Notes: a model not told the origin generated them from the sequence alone. Positions 30,779-40,772 are shown, counted from the stretch's first letter. The stretch is DNA of 64,000 nucleotides from an uncultured Eubacterium sp. (GCA_910586045.1 CAJUIH010000002.1:17591-81590), one strand, 5' to 3'. Translations and numbers: made by a program.

Positions 30779-31693
30779 TCATGCCTGCTGCTGCGCCGCT
30801 TCAAACAGTTCCATCACGCGGTTCATGACATTCCCTTCCGACGGCGCATCCTCGAGCTTTTCCCATGTATTGTCTTCTTTCACCGATATCAGTTGAAACA
30901 GCTTTTCCTCCGGCTCGGCGCTTTTTTCCACTATATAACAGCCGATCCGTCCTGTCTGCGGATTCCATAGGATATACAGTTCCCTGCAGTTTGTCCGGTA
31001 TAAAAACTCAGCCGGCAGCATCACCTGGACCAGATGCAGATCCTCCCTGACATTTAATTCCATAATTTCGAACTGATCTTTGGTAAACGGAAAGACTTTC
31101 TCCTGCCCTACCTGTTCATACGGAACTTTATACAGCCCGCATAATGTTTCCGCGGACAGATTTTGTATAAAATCCATTTTTTCCTCGTATAATTTTTGAG
31201 GAATCAGATGAAATTCCGCATTATGCCTCATGACCATACGGAAATCATCCGTTTTGACCTGGTACGCTTTCGGCGGATTTTCCCTGATCTTTGCATCCAC
31301 CTCACGGGTCAGCTCCAGCATCTGCGTTTTCAAAATCAGATTATCCGCATACGGATTCAATGCAATCCCCTGCACCAGCGTAGGATGGTCCAAAAGCATG
31401 GACGCACACTGCCTGTACGGCAGTTTCAGCATTCCCTGGTATTTTTCGTTTTGCGGGAATTTTTTAATCGAAGTATACGCGGGCATGTACAGATCGCCTG
31501 CCTGGTTTTTGATTACATATGGCTGAAATCCGCCCTTTTTTGGATTTGACATTGCCGGAACGAATAATTTCGTATCTTTTAAAACCATCACAAGCTGCAT
31601 CAGCTTATCTTTGTCCGGTTCTTTCCCATATACCTGCATGACTTCTTCCAGCTTTGCGTTATCAATATCCGTCATTTTTATGTTCGCTGCCAT
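30779..31693 (-). CDS. SseB family protein
   Basis: 304 residues, soluble. The middle (KLFVPAMSNPKKGGFQPY, YMPAYTSIKKFPQNE, GIALNPYADNLIL) matches the SseB N-terminal domain; the C-terminal half fits the SseB C-terminal domain. No enzymatic role is known. It precedes the HD hydrolase gene by 37 bp on the same strand and probably shares its transcript. Confidence 0.78.
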   Translation of the reverse strand: MAANIKMTDIDNAKLEEVMQVYGKEPDKDKLMQLVMVLKDTKLFVPAMSNPKKGGFQPYVIKNQAGDLYMPAYTSIKKFPQNEKYQGMLKLPYRQCASMLLDHPTLVQGIALNPYADNLILKTQMLELTREVDAKIRENPPKAYQVKTDDFRMVMRHNAEFHLIPQKLYEEKMDFIQNLSAETLCGLYKVPYEQVGQEKVFPFTKDQFEIMELNVREDLHLVQVMLPAEFLYRTNCRELYILWNPQTGRIGCYIVEKSAEPEEKLFQLISVKEDNTWEKLEDAPSEGNVMNRVMELFEAAQQQA

Positions 31694-31801
31694 TTTCTGT
31701 TCGATTCTCCTGTATTTTCTATGATTCCTATCATGTCCAAACCTATTTTATCGCATTCCTATGCGTTTTTCCAGATATTTTTCCGAAAATTTATCCAGAT
31801 A

Positions 31802-31830
31802 TTGTCTTTTCCTTTTAATACGTTTATAAT
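31802..31830 (+). promoter_or_regulatory. Promoter of flavin reductase-like gene
   Basis: TTGTCT (31802-31807), 17 bp, perfect TATAAT (31825-31830), about 45 bp before the start. Confidence 0.72.
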
Positions 31831-31874
31831 AGTAACGGATGTTTTGTAAAGAAAAATGAAGGGAGTAAATCAGA

Positions 31875-32381
31875 ATGCATGCATTTCAACCTTATCCGAT
31901 TGATCTGATCGAATTTGACCCATTTACAAAAATAGGAAAAGAGTGGATGCTGATCACAGCCAAACACGGTGACAAAATCAATGCCATGACAGCCAGTTGG
32001 GGCGGTGTCGGCGTTCTCTGGGGTAAAAATACCGCGTTTATCTTTGTAAGGGAAAGCCGTTATACAAAAGAACTCATAGATCAGAGTGATTATTTTTCTC
32101 TTACTTTTTTTGACCACAGCTACAAATCCGCGCTCAAATATTTCGGCATTGTTTCCGGAAGAAAAGAAAATAAGTTTGAAGTATCTAAGATGACGGTAAA
32201 TTACCAAGACGATATTCCGTTTATAGACGAAGGTAATTTTGTAATCTGCTGCCGGAAAATGTCGGCTACGCCAATCCTGCCGGAGCATTTCCTTGATCCT
32301 GAAATCGAAAAGCAATGGTACCAGGATGGGGATCTGCACACCATGTATGTAGGAGAAATTTTACAAATCCTAGCCCGTTAA
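31875..32381 (+). CDS. Flavin reductase-like FMN-binding protein
   Basis: 168 residues. FMN-binding split-barrel fold of the flavin reductase-like family: NAMTASWGGVGVLWGKNTAFIFVR-like core (phosphate-binding region), then FFDHSYKSALKYFGIVSGR and GEILQILAR at the end. Probably an NAD(P)H-dependent flavin or ferric reductase of the cytoplasm. Monocistronic, convergent with the P-type ATPase gene. Confidence 0.87.
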   Translation: MHAFQPYPIDLIEFDPFTKIGKEWMLITAKHGDKINAMTASWGGVGVLWGKNTAFIFVRESRYTKELIDQSDYFSLTFFDHSYKSALKYFGIVSGRKENKFEVSKMTVNYQDDIPFIDEGNFVICCRKMSATPILPEHFLDPEIEKQWYQDGDLHTMYVGEILQILAR

Positions 32382-32392
32382 AAACAAGGCAG

Positions 32393-32425
32393 GCGCAGCA
32401 GGCTGATTCGCTTTGCCTGCTGCGC
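32393..32425. terminator. Shared terminator between convergent genes
   Basis: GCGCAGCAGGC (32393-32403) / GCCTGCTGCGC (32415-32425), an 11-bp perfect stem. On the minus strand it is followed by CTGCCTTGTTTTT; the plus side has little U-run, so it is mainly a minus-strand terminator. Confidence 0.6.
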
Positions 32426-32439
32426 TTCTACAAACTTTC

Positions 32440-34977
32440 CTATGTTCTGCTGCCCTTTCCAATCAGTTTACTAAGCCCCAAAAACAAAATCTGTGACACA
32501 GCCAGAAATACTAACAGTATCCCGATACATTTTCCCGACAGGCTGCTCATCGCGAATAGTTGGTTTAAAAATACCCCGCCAGCCGCCAGCCCGCATAGAT
32601 TCAGCGCTAAAATCGCGCATTTGACCCCGTTAAGCGGCCGGCTGATGCGAATCAGGAAGCTGAACCCCACTGCCGCGAGCAAAAGCGCACAAGCAGTAGC
32701 AATTTCCCGTTCCGGAATGAAACTGCGCGTAGCGAAAATAACAAACGCAGCAACGGTCAGAAAATTTGCAAGCCCTGCGGGGAGTGCCGTTGTCAGGACA
32801 TTTTGGATAAAGTTGCCGCGGATCCGGTTTTTATTCGGCTCCAACGCCAGCAAAAATCCCGGTACTCCAATCGTAAACATCCCGACCAGTGAAATCTGTG
32901 CCGGTTCCAGCGGATACGTAAACGCAAACAAAGCGGCAAACAGGGCCATCAGAAGCGAAAAAATGTTTTTGACCAAAAACAGGCTTGCCGACCGTTCGAT
33001 GTTGTTTACTACACGACGCCCTTCCAGCACGACATGGGGCATATGCGCGAAATCGGAATCCAATAAGACAACCTGTGCGGCCTGCGCTGCCGCTTCACTG
33101 CCGGAAGCCATGGCTACGCTGCAGTCCGCGTCTTTCATAGCCAGGATATCGTTGACCCCGTCTCCGGTCATTGCGGCTGTATGACCGGCTTTTTGCAGCG
33201 CTTTGACAAGCTGCCGCTTCTGTTTTGGCGATACACGGCCAAATACGGTATACCGTTCGGCCGCTTCTTCCAATTCCTGCTGCGTTTTCAACGTCCCCGC
33301 GTCAATATAGCGCTCCGCCTGTAAAATCCCTGCCTGTTTTGCCACTTCCGATACGGTCTGCGGATGATCGCCGGAGATGACTTTTACCGTTACCCCCTGC
33401 TCTACAAAATAGGAAAATGTTTCTTTCGCGTTTTTTCGGATCGGATTTTCCAATCGTATAAAACAAAGCGGGATTACGGTTTCTTCTTCTGTCTGCTTAG
33501 CGAACGCCAGCACACGGCAGCCTTTTTTTACATAAGGCTGGATCTTAGGCTGAACCGACGCAAACGCATCCCCCATTACAAATTCCGGCGCACCCAAACG
33601 ATACACCGCGTCCGCAAACGTTACCATACTGTATTTTTTTTCGGAAGAAAACGGCACCGCGGACAGCACGGCCCGTTCTTTCGCCGCACCCCTCTTTGCA
33701 CTTACTGCCTGTAGCGGCGCATAAGCGCGGATTGCCTGCATCGTGGCGTTATTGTCAGGCACAGCCCTGCTGTAATCCGCCAAAAGCTGTTCCAATTCCT
33801 GCCTGTCCTGGCCTGTGCCTGCGGGTATCAGCTCTTTTACCCGCATATCCGGCTCTGTAATCGTTCCGGTTTTGTCTACGCACAGGACATCGACCCGGGC
33901 CAGCGTCTCAATGCTTTTCATATCATGCAAAAGCACTTTCTTTTGTGCCAGCCGTACCGTACTTAGGGCAAGCGCGGCCGTCATAAGCAGATACAGCCCT
34001 TCCGGAATCATGCCGATCACCGCGGCTACCATAGAAACAATGCTTTTTTGAAAGGTTTCCCCGTTGCTGAAATAAGCCTGTGCAAATAAAACCGCCGCAG
34101 CCGGAATAATCAGGATACCGACCCATTTTACAAGCTGGTTGACGGAACGAATCATTTTAGACTGCTCGCCGCTGCCCATCGCTTTCGCTTCCGCCGTTAG
34201 TTTGGAAATATAAGAATCCTTTCCGACCCGTTCCAGCTTTGCGTAACACTGCCCGCTTACGACGAAGCTGCCCGACAGCAGGCGGCTTCCGACTTCCTTT
34301 TGCACCTCGTCCGCTTCCCCGGTAAGCAGCGATTCATTGACCGCTGCACTCCCGTATACTACGACTGCATCCGCGCAAATCTGATTTCCGGCTGACAGGC
34401 AGACCACATCATCCTTTACCAGTTCCTCAGACGGAATCCTGCTTTGTACCTGGTTGCGCACGACAACGGACTGCGGCGCATGGAGCATGTTCATCCTATC
34501 CAGTGTCCGCTTGGCGCGCAGCTCCTGAATCATGCCGATCACAGCGTTACCGACAACAATCGGAAGAAACGATAAGTTCCGGTAAGATTCCGCCATACAT
34601 AACAGCACGGACAATACCAAAAAGATAAAATTAAAGTACGTAAAGATGTTGCTTTTTAGTATCTGCGGCACTGTTTTTCCAGTCGTAATATCCGTATGGT
34701 TTGTAAGTCCCTGCTTTGTACGCTCTGCCACCTCCTGCGAGGTCAGGCCCATCACGGGTACTGCCTGTAAGCCCAGCCTATTGGCAGACTGATTTTCCCC
34801 GGCCAAACTGTCCGGGCGGCCCGCCTGTGCCCGCGGCCCAAACCTTTCTGTTTTTAGCAGTGCCAGGCCTTTTTTTGTTTGCACCATACCGGCTTTTTTT
34901 TCTTCCGTCCCGGACACGGAATGTCCTGCCTTTCCTGTCCGGATTCTTCCATATGTCATATTGTCTGTTATGTCCAT
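32440..34977 (-). CDS. P-type cation-transporting ATPase, CtpE-like
   Basis: 845 residues with an about 75-residue charged N-terminal extension. Actuator motif LLTGEAD, TM4 motif IPEGL, phosphorylation motif DKTGT, hinge TGDGVNDILAMKDAD and about ten membrane segments. The closest family I recognise is CtpE-type, linked to Ca2+ in Mycobacterium; no N-terminal metal-binding CxxC is present, which argues against copper or zinc export. The cation remains unproven. It has its own promoter with a short upstream reading frame. Confidence 0.87.
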   Translation of the reverse strand: MDITDNMTYGRIRTGKAGHSVSGTEEKKAGMVQTKKGLALLKTERFGPRAQAGRPDSLAGENQSANRLGLQAVPVMGLTSQEVAERTKQGLTNHTDITTGKTVPQILKSNIFTYFNFIFLVLSVLLCMAESYRNLSFLPIVVGNAVIGMIQELRAKRTLDRMNMLHAPQSVVVRNQVQSRIPSEELVKDDVVCLSAGNQICADAVVVYGSAAVNESLLTGEADEVQKEVGSRLLSGSFVVSGQCYAKLERVGKDSYISKLTAEAKAMGSGEQSKMIRSVNQLVKWVGILIIPAAAVLFAQAYFSNGETFQKSIVSMVAAVIGMIPEGLYLLMTAALALSTVRLAQKKVLLHDMKSIETLARVDVLCVDKTGTITEPDMRVKELIPAGTGQDRQELEQLLADYSRAVPDNNATMQAIRAYAPLQAVSAKRGAAKERAVLSAVPFSSEKKYSMVTFADAVYRLGAPEFVMGDAFASVQPKIQPYVKKGCRVLAFAKQTEEETVIPLCFIRLENPIRKNAKETFSYFVEQGVTVKVISGDHPQTVSEVAKQAGILQAERYIDAGTLKTQQELEEAAERYTVFGRVSPKQKRQLVKALQKAGHTAAMTGDGVNDILAMKDADCSVAMASGSEAAAQAAQVVLLDSDFAHMPHVVLEGRRVVNNIERSASLFLVKNIFSLLMALFAALFAFTYPLEPAQISLVGMFTIGVPGFLLALEPNKNRIRGNFIQNVLTTALPAGLANFLTVAAFVIFATRSFIPEREIATACALLLAAVGFSFLIRISRPLNGVKCAILALNLCGLAAGGVFLNQLFAMSSLSGKCIGILLVFLAVSQILFLGLSKLIGKGSRT

Positions 34978-35000
34978 CCTACATCCCTGCCTTTATCTGA

Positions 35001-35027
35001 TTAAATCGTCAGCCCCGATCCTGCCAT
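35001..35027 (-). CDS. Possible 8-residue leader peptide upstream of the P-type ATPase
   Basis: ATG at 35027 preceded by aggaggt (11-nt spacing), reading MAGSGLTI and a stop 21 nt before the ATPase start. Only position and ribosome site support it; it could be chance. Confidence 0.25.
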   Translation of the reverse strand: MAGSGLTI

Positions 35028-35052
35028 GGTTTTCGGATACCTCCTAGAACTT

Positions 35053-35058
35053 ATTATA
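35053..35058 (-). promoter_or_regulatory. Extended -10 of P-type ATPase promoter
   Basis: TGATATAAT on the minus strand with TATAAT at 35053-35058. No good -35, as is usual for extended -10 promoters. Confidence 0.55.
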
Positions 35059-35168
35059 TCACAGAATCTCCTGCCATATTTAAACAGACCGTGTAGATTT
35101 CACTTAGATTTTATTAAGAAAATAATAAGATATGCAGACGATACGATGAACTTGCGTGATCTTTTTGG

Positions 35169-36053
35169 TTATACACTGCTCTGCCCGCCGCTAAAGCGTT
35201 TGCGCACATAATTGCCGATATTTGTCATACATATAAGCGTAATCGTCAAAAACGCTCCCGGAACCAAGATAATCCACCAGGCGTTTGTCAGAAAGGCCTT
35301 TTGGGCCAGGGACAGCATACTGCCCCATGAAACGACTTCTACCGGAAGCCCGATCCCCATAAAACTCAGTGTTGATTCCGCTGCTATGGCGTTTCGGATA
35401 TTCATAACCGCCATAAACAAGATGGACGGTACAACATGCGGCATAAGGTGGGTGCGCAGAATATAAAAAAATCCGCCGCCCATACATTTTGCCGCAAGGA
35501 TATATTCGCTGTGACAGATCTGGCGCACCTGCGTCCGAATGATTTTGGCCATACCCATCCAGCTAGTCATTCCAAGCACAGCGGAAATACGCCAGGCATC
35601 CGCACCGCCCAAACCCGCCAGCAGAAATAAAACGGCTAACAGGTTTGGCACGCTTAACAAAATCTCCGTCAAACGCATCAGCAGCGCATCCGCCAAATCC
35701 GGCGCACAGCCGCTCGCCGCCCCGACGACGATCGCAATACACACGGAAAGCAGTGACGCCGACAGCCCAATCCCCAATGAGATCCTGCCGCCATACCAGA
35801 CCATGGAGAAAATATCCCGGCCCATCGGATCCGTCCCAAATAAAAATTCCCCGTCGGGCGGGACACTGTAATGCCGCAAATCCATGTACATCGGATCTTT
35901 TGTCATTACGAGCCTGCAGGCCAGACATCCGGTGATCAATACCGCAAGCACGAACATCGAAAGCAGCGGCATGCCCTTATACCATTTTTGCTTTTTGCGC
36001 GGCACGTCCTGTACCGGACTGCGGATGCAGGCTATGTAAAATTTATCGTTCAT
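35169..36053 (-). CDS. Peptide/nickel-type ABC transporter permease (DppC/OppC)
   Basis: 294 residues from the ATG at 36053, preferred over a TTG two codons earlier because gaggg lies 6 nt before it. Six membrane segments, the N-terminal OppC segment and the EAA-like loop EYILAAKCMGGGFFYILRTHLMP. Last gene of the operon. Confidence 0.88.
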   Translation of the reverse strand: MNDKFYIACIRSPVQDVPRKKQKWYKGMPLLSMFVLAVLITGCLACRLVMTKDPMYMDLRHYSVPPDGEFLFGTDPMGRDIFSMVWYGGRISLGIGLSASLLSVCIAIVVGAASGCAPDLADALLMRLTEILLSVPNLLAVLFLLAGLGGADAWRISAVLGMTSWMGMAKIIRTQVRQICHSEYILAAKCMGGGFFYILRTHLMPHVVPSILFMAVMNIRNAIAAESTLSFMGIGLPVEVVSWGSMLSLAQKAFLTNAWWIILVPGAFLTITLICMTNIGNYVRKRFSGGQSSV

Positions 36054-36076
36054 ACGCAACCCTCAAATCAAACTGC

Positions 36077-37078
36077 CTATCCTTTTCGAAGTTTTATGCG
36101 CGGATCGATCTTCTCGTTGATGATTTGTGCCGCTATGCTGCACAGGATCACCAGTCCGCCGGACAATAGGCTTAACAGCATAAGCAGGTTATAATCCTGA
36201 TACCTCGCGCTCTCATAGGAAAGCGTCCCAAGCCCTGGGTAGGAAAAAACGGTTTCTATAATATAAGTCCCGCCCAGGATATGCGGGACGGATACTGCCA
36301 TAATGCTCAGATAGGACGGTATGATACCGCGCAGGCAATGACGGAACATCACCTGTCGTTTCGTAAGCCCTTTGGATTTCGCAAACAACATATAATCCGC
36401 CCGCGCTTCTTCCAGCAGCATATTGCGGATCATATAGGCGTAATACCAAAGGTGTTCTAATACGGCCACCGCCAGCGGCAGGATCAAATGCCGGATCCGG
36501 TCTAAAAGATCGTCTTCCCTGCCTACGGTATAAGCGCCGCTGCTCGGCAGCCATTTCAAATTGACCGCAAACAGTAAAATCAGCACCAAAGCCAGCCAAA
36601 ATTCCGGAATGCAGCTTAACACCGTACCTGCTTTGCACAAAACGCGGTCCGCCAGGCTGTCTTCTTTCCAGGCACAGCACATCCCCAAAAGCAGGGCCAG
36701 ACCGAAAATCAGCGCAAAACCGGTACCGCCCAAAAGAAAAGTCGCGCCTGCGCGCTGCGAAATCACCTGCAGCGCATCCATTTTATATTTATAGGAAATA
36801 CCGAAATCTCCATGTACGGCACGCTCCAGCCAGAGGACATACTGCACCGCGACCGGCTTTTGCAGGCCCAGCCGCTCCTGCGCCTGCTGGCGTTGTCGCG
36901 GTTTCATTTTTTCGACCCGGTCCCCGTAATACGATACAAGTGGATCGCCGGGCGCCAGCCTGGAAATAGCAAAAACCACAATGGAAAGCAGCAGCATACT
37001 GCAGCAAAACAAAGCGATTTTTTTTACAACATATACCATCAGATTTACGGGTGCCGCCCGCATTTTATGTCGGTCCAT
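36077..37078 (-). CDS. Peptide/nickel-type ABC transporter permease (DppB/OppB)
   Basis: 333 residues from the ATG at 37078 (aaaggga ribosome site); the open frame upstream only overlaps the ATPase gene. N-terminal RLAPGDPLVSYYG, six membrane segments and the EAA-like loop EARADYMLFAKSKGLTKRQVMFRH. It overlaps the ATPase 3' end by 14 bp, indicating coupling. Confidence 0.88.
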   Translation of the reverse strand: MDRHKMRAAPVNLMVYVVKKIALFCCSMLLLSIVVFAISRLAPGDPLVSYYGDRVEKMKPRQRQQAQERLGLQKPVAVQYVLWLERAVHGDFGISYKYKMDALQVISQRAGATFLLGGTGFALIFGLALLLGMCCAWKEDSLADRVLCKAGTVLSCIPEFWLALVLILLFAVNLKWLPSSGAYTVGREDDLLDRIRHLILPLAVAVLEHLWYYAYMIRNMLLEEARADYMLFAKSKGLTKRQVMFRHCLRGIIPSYLSIMAVSVPHILGGTYIIETVFSYPGLGTLSYESARYQDYNLLMLLSLLSGGLVILCSIAAQIINEKIDPRIKLRKG

Positions 37079-39011
37079 GGCAAGATCCCTTTCCGCTGGC
37101 GCAGTTTGTCGACTCCATCCATTTCCCGTCAGGATAAGATCGATCGTCCAGCCTGTATGCCATCGGCGGCACTGCCCGTTTCTTTCGTGGATCCAGCAAT
37201 GGAACCGCCGCCAATAAAGCTTTTGTATATGAATGCCGCGGATGGGCAAACAATTCTTCCGTCGGCGCGCATTCCACTAGTTTTCCCTGGTACATAACGC
37301 CGATACGGTCACACAGATACGCGACCATAGCCAGATCATGCGCAATAAACAAAAACGAGAACCCATGCTCTTTCTGAAGATGCCGGAACAGGTTTACAAT
37401 CTGCGCCTGCACCGATACGTCCAGGGATGCGATCGGTTCATCGGCCACAAGCAGCTCCGGCTCCATTACCAGCGCCCTTGCAACCGCCACACGCTGACGC
37501 TGGCCGCCGGACAATTCGGATGGATATTTGTCCAAATCCGCTGCATCCAGACCGACATACCGCATCTGAAATTCTGCTTCCGCACGGTACGAGCCGCGCG
37601 CCGTCGTCCGATGTTGGATTTTTAACGGCTCACAAATTAAGTCGCACACTTTCATCCGCTGGTTTAGGCTCGACGCGGAATCCTGAAAAATAATCTGGCG
37701 CGCCGTCTGCAGCATGCGCTTGTTTTTGCGGAAAATACGCCGGTCGCATACATTCAGGCCTTTGTAGTAAATACTGCCGCCTGTCGGCCGGCAAATATTC
37801 ATAATACAGCGGGCGACCGTTGATTTCCCGCAGCCGGATTCTCCGACCAGGCCGAAAATCTCCCCCTTATAAATCTGAAACGATACGTCGTCCACAGCAT
37901 ACACGGCATGTTTTGGGGACCATGCATACCGGTGCGTTACATGCCGCACATCCAGCAGGATTTCTGTGCCTGCTTTTGTGCCTGGATCTGTAATTGCGGC
38001 CGGTTCGGTCTGTCGGTACGCCGGAACCGTTATGTCCGCTGCCCGCGCATCCAGCAGCCAGGTCGCGGCGGCATGTGTATCTGTAATACGAAACATCGGC
38101 GGTTCTTTTTCATAGTCCACCGCAAGCGCATACGGATTACGGCAGGCAAACGCGTCTCCTTTCGGCGGATGAAGCAGCGACGGCGGCATACCGGGTATCG
38201 TTTTTAACGGCTCCCCTGACTTGGCAAAGGACGGGAGCGCCTGTAAAAGCCCCTGCGTATAAGGATGCCTTGGATCATAAAAAATTTCTTCCGCCGTCCC
38301 GGTTTCTATGATTTTTCCGGCATACATAACCGCGATACGGTCCGCGGCCCCCGCGGCGGCACCCAGGTCGTGCGTTACCAAAACGACAGCCATCCCCCGG
38401 CTCTTTCCCACGTCCCGCAGCAGCCCTAAGATCTGTGCTTCCAGCAGCACATCGAGCGCGGTCGTCGGTTCATCCGCAAGCAAAACCGCGGGTTCCGCCG
38501 CCAGTGCTGCCGCAAGCACGCAGCGCTGGCGCATACCGCCGGACAAATGATGCGGATAACGTCCGACATATGCTTCCGGTTCCCGGATTCCGACCAGGCG
38601 CATCAGTTCCAGTACCCGCTTTCGCAGCCGGGTTTTAGATATTCCAGGCTGATGTATGCTGACGGCTTCGCCAATCTGGACGCCGATTGGCAGCGCCGGA
38701 TGCAAAGACGTCATCGGGTCCTGAAATACCATAGAACATAGGGATCCGCGCAGCCTGCACATCTCCCGTTCCCGCAAACCGGTAAGATCCGTGCCGTTTA
38801 CCGCGATCCTGCCGGACTTGATCCTTGCATAGGACGGCAGCAGCTTTAGGATGCTTTTTAACAACACGCTTTTGCCGCAGCCGGACTCCCCTACAATCGC
38901 AAGCACTTCGCCTGGCCGCACGCAAAAGCTGACGCCGCGTACTGCCTGCACTTCCCCCTGCATCGTATCCAAACTGACCGCTAAATCATGTACTTCTAAT
39001 AATCCGGACAT
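37065..39011 (-). CDS. Fused double ATP-binding protein (DppD-DppF) of the ABC transporter
   Basis: 648 residues from the ATG at 39011 (aaggagt). Two complete nucleotide-binding domains in one chain: domain 1 with GESGCGKSV near 45 and LSGGMRQR, then GMPPSLLHPPKGDAFACRNP (the OppD-type C-terminal Cys-rich motif, here with few Cys), a linker around 290-340, and domain 2 with GESGCGKST and LSGGQRQR followed by the DppF-type end. Normally these are two genes. Drives uptake through the two permeases encoded downstream. Confidence 0.9.
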   Translation of the reverse strand: MSGLLEVHDLAVSLDTMQGEVQAVRGVSFCVRPGEVLAIVGESGCGKSVLLKSILKLLPSYARIKSGRIAVNGTDLTGLREREMCRLRGSLCSMVFQDPMTSLHPALPIGVQIGEAVSIHQPGISKTRLRKRVLELMRLVGIREPEAYVGRYPHHLSGGMRQRCVLAAALAAEPAVLLADEPTTALDVLLEAQILGLLRDVGKSRGMAVVLVTHDLGAAAGAADRIAVMYAGKIIETGTAEEIFYDPRHPYTQGLLQALPSFAKSGEPLKTIPGMPPSLLHPPKGDAFACRNPYALAVDYEKEPPMFRITDTHAAATWLLDARAADITVPAYRQTEPAAITDPGTKAGTEILLDVRHVTHRYAWSPKHAVYAVDDVSFQIYKGEIFGLVGESGCGKSTVARCIMNICRPTGGSIYYKGLNVCDRRIFRKNKRMLQTARQIIFQDSASSLNQRMKVCDLICEPLKIQHRTTARGSYRAEAEFQMRYVGLDAADLDKYPSELSGGQRQRVAVARALVMEPELLVADEPIASLDVSVQAQIVNLFRHLQKEHGFSFLFIAHDLAMVAYLCDRIGVMYQGKLVECAPTEELFAHPRHSYTKALLAAVPLLDPRKKRAVPPMAYRLDDRSYPDGKWMESTNCASGKGSCHGPT

Positions 39012-39025
39012 TTTATCCCGACTCC

Positions 39026-40564
39026 TTATTCCGAAAATGTCCATTCCGCGACATTCCAAAAGATCCCAACCCCATGGTGCCCCATAACCGTATCCGCACA
39101 AATTCCCTGCAGGGCGGCATCCGCAACGTAATCGGCATCTACATAACAGATCAGGGCAAATGCCGGATCCTTTGCCAGTTCGATCTGAAACTGGGCGTAG
39201 GCTTTGGCACGGACATTCGGATCGTCAGACTGGCGCGCTTTTGTCAGGTACCGGTCTACCTGCGGGTTGGAATAGCTGCTGTAATTTGCACCTTTGTTGG
39301 TGCCGAATACCTTATATGTATGGTCGTCCGCATCAAACGGGCTTCCCCATCCGATCAGGTAGGCCATCTGTCCGGCCCAGTCCGGCTGCACGGGAATCTC
39401 GACCGTACAGTCAATGCCGACTTCTTTGAGCTGCTGCGCCGCAGCCTGCGCAAGATCCACACGCACCTGGTCCCCCGCGCCGACACTCAGCACAAACCCG
39501 ACCGTCTGCCCGTCGCGTTCATAAAAACCATTGCTGCCCATGGTACAGCCCGCCGCTTCCAATACCTGTTTTGCTTTTTTCGGATTATAATCATAATGTT
39601 CTGCTTTTTCATAATAATAAGGATTTCTCTGCAGCGGGCTGTAAGCGGCAGCGCCCCGTCCCAGCAAAACCGCGTCCACAATCGCCTCTCTGTCAATGGC
39701 GTAGCAGACCGCCGGGATCAGATCCCGGTTCTTCTTCCAGTACGGATTGGCAAAATTAAATAAAATCCCCCGGTAATCCGATGTTTTCATCGTAAAACAC
39801 TGGTATCCTCCGCGTCCCGCAAACGTCTGCGCGTCTTTCGGCGCCAGCAGCGCCAAATCCAGTTCACCGGATTCCATTTGCAGCGCTTTTGCGTGGTCGT
39901 CTGTTACAATTTTAAAAACAATCTGGTCAATCTCTGGTTCCCCTTTAAAATACCGTTTATTTTTGACAAGCGTAATCGACTGGCCCGCATCCCACTGTTT
40001 TATTTGATACGGCCCTGTTCCAACCGGATTGCGGAAAAACGCGGATTCCTGCATATCCTCTCCCGCCAGAAGATGCTCCGGCAAAACCGCCATCGTCATA
40101 TAATCCAAAAATGCCGCATTCGGCGCCGCCAGCCGAAACGAAATCGAGGCATCGTCAATAACGGTAATTTCCTGCACATCTTCAAAATTCGGCGCATTTT
40201 CCGATCCGTTTTCCGGATCCATAATCGCTTCTATTGTAAACTTCACATCGTCAGCCGTAAACTTTTCCCCGTCATGCCAGAAAACATCCCTGGCAAGATC
40301 AAACGTGTAGGTACATGTCCCGGCATCAAACTCCCAACGCTCCGCCAGGCCCGGGACGACTTCATTTTTTCCGTTATGCGCGGTCAGGCCGTTAAATAAC
40401 AAAAGATTAATTTCCCCATGTTCATCCATCGCCGGATTGATTCTGGTATAATCGCCGCTGCCGTATACAAGCGTCTGCGGCTGCCCGCCGTCCTGGGTAC
40501 TGCCGCACGCAGACAAAGAAATGGCCATGGCAAAGGCCAGCAAAACCGCAACGTACTTTTTCAT
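39026..40564 (-). CDS. Solute-binding lipoprotein of peptide/nickel ABC transporter
   Basis: 512 residues, SBP family 5. Lipobox LSAC (residues 17-20) followed by GSTQDGG. Contains ARDVFWHDGEKFTADDVKFT and VGTGPYQIKQW, the family signatures. Binds an oligopeptide, metal complex or similar ligand outside the membrane; the ligand cannot be told from sequence. First transporter gene, 14 bp before the double ATPase. Confidence 0.9.
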   Translation of the reverse strand: MKKYVAVLLAFAMAISLSACGSTQDGGQPQTLVYGSGDYTRINPAMDEHGEINLLLFNGLTAHNGKNEVVPGLAERWEFDAGTCTYTFDLARDVFWHDGEKFTADDVKFTIEAIMDPENGSENAPNFEDVQEITVIDDASISFRLAAPNAAFLDYMTMAVLPEHLLAGEDMQESAFFRNPVGTGPYQIKQWDAGQSITLVKNKRYFKGEPEIDQIVFKIVTDDHAKALQMESGELDLALLAPKDAQTFAGRGGYQCFTMKTSDYRGILFNFANPYWKKNRDLIPAVCYAIDREAIVDAVLLGRGAAAYSPLQRNPYYYEKAEHYDYNPKKAKQVLEAAGCTMGSNGFYERDGQTVGFVLSVGAGDQVRVDLAQAAAQQLKEVGIDCTVEIPVQPDWAGQMAYLIGWGSPFDADDHTYKVFGTNKGANYSSYSNPQVDRYLTKARQSDDPNVRAKAYAQFQIELAKDPAFALICYVDADYVADAALQGICADTVMGHHGVGIFWNVAEWTFSE

Positions 40565-40571
40565 TTTCCTT

Positions 40572-40772
40572 TTACACCCCTTTCGGCTTTCGATTGCCGT
40601 TTTCTTTTTTCATTTTCGCATGCCGCAATTTTCCGTGCAAGCCTCCCTGGGGGTTATTTTTATTTTTGCCATGTTTCAATTCGGCAGGTATGGCGTTTCT
40701 TTCCATCATAACTGATTCCGACAAGCAGTGTTGAAACAAAATCATCGGTGTATTGGTATCTAAATAATTCAT
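40572..40772 (-). CDS. Possible 66-residue basic small protein
   Basis: Starts in an ATGA overlap with the MATE stop codon and ends 7 bp before the solute-binding protein gene, so it fills the gap exactly. Starts MNYLDTNTPMILFQHCL and ends with a Lys/Asn/Gly-rich tail (HGKNKNN, HAKMKKENGNRKPKGV). No signal, membrane segment or family recognised. The coupled position is the only support for expression. Confidence 0.35.
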   Translation of the reverse strand: MNYLDTNTPMILFQHCLSESVMMERNAIPAELKHGKNKNNPQGGLHGKLRHAKMKKENGNRKPKGV

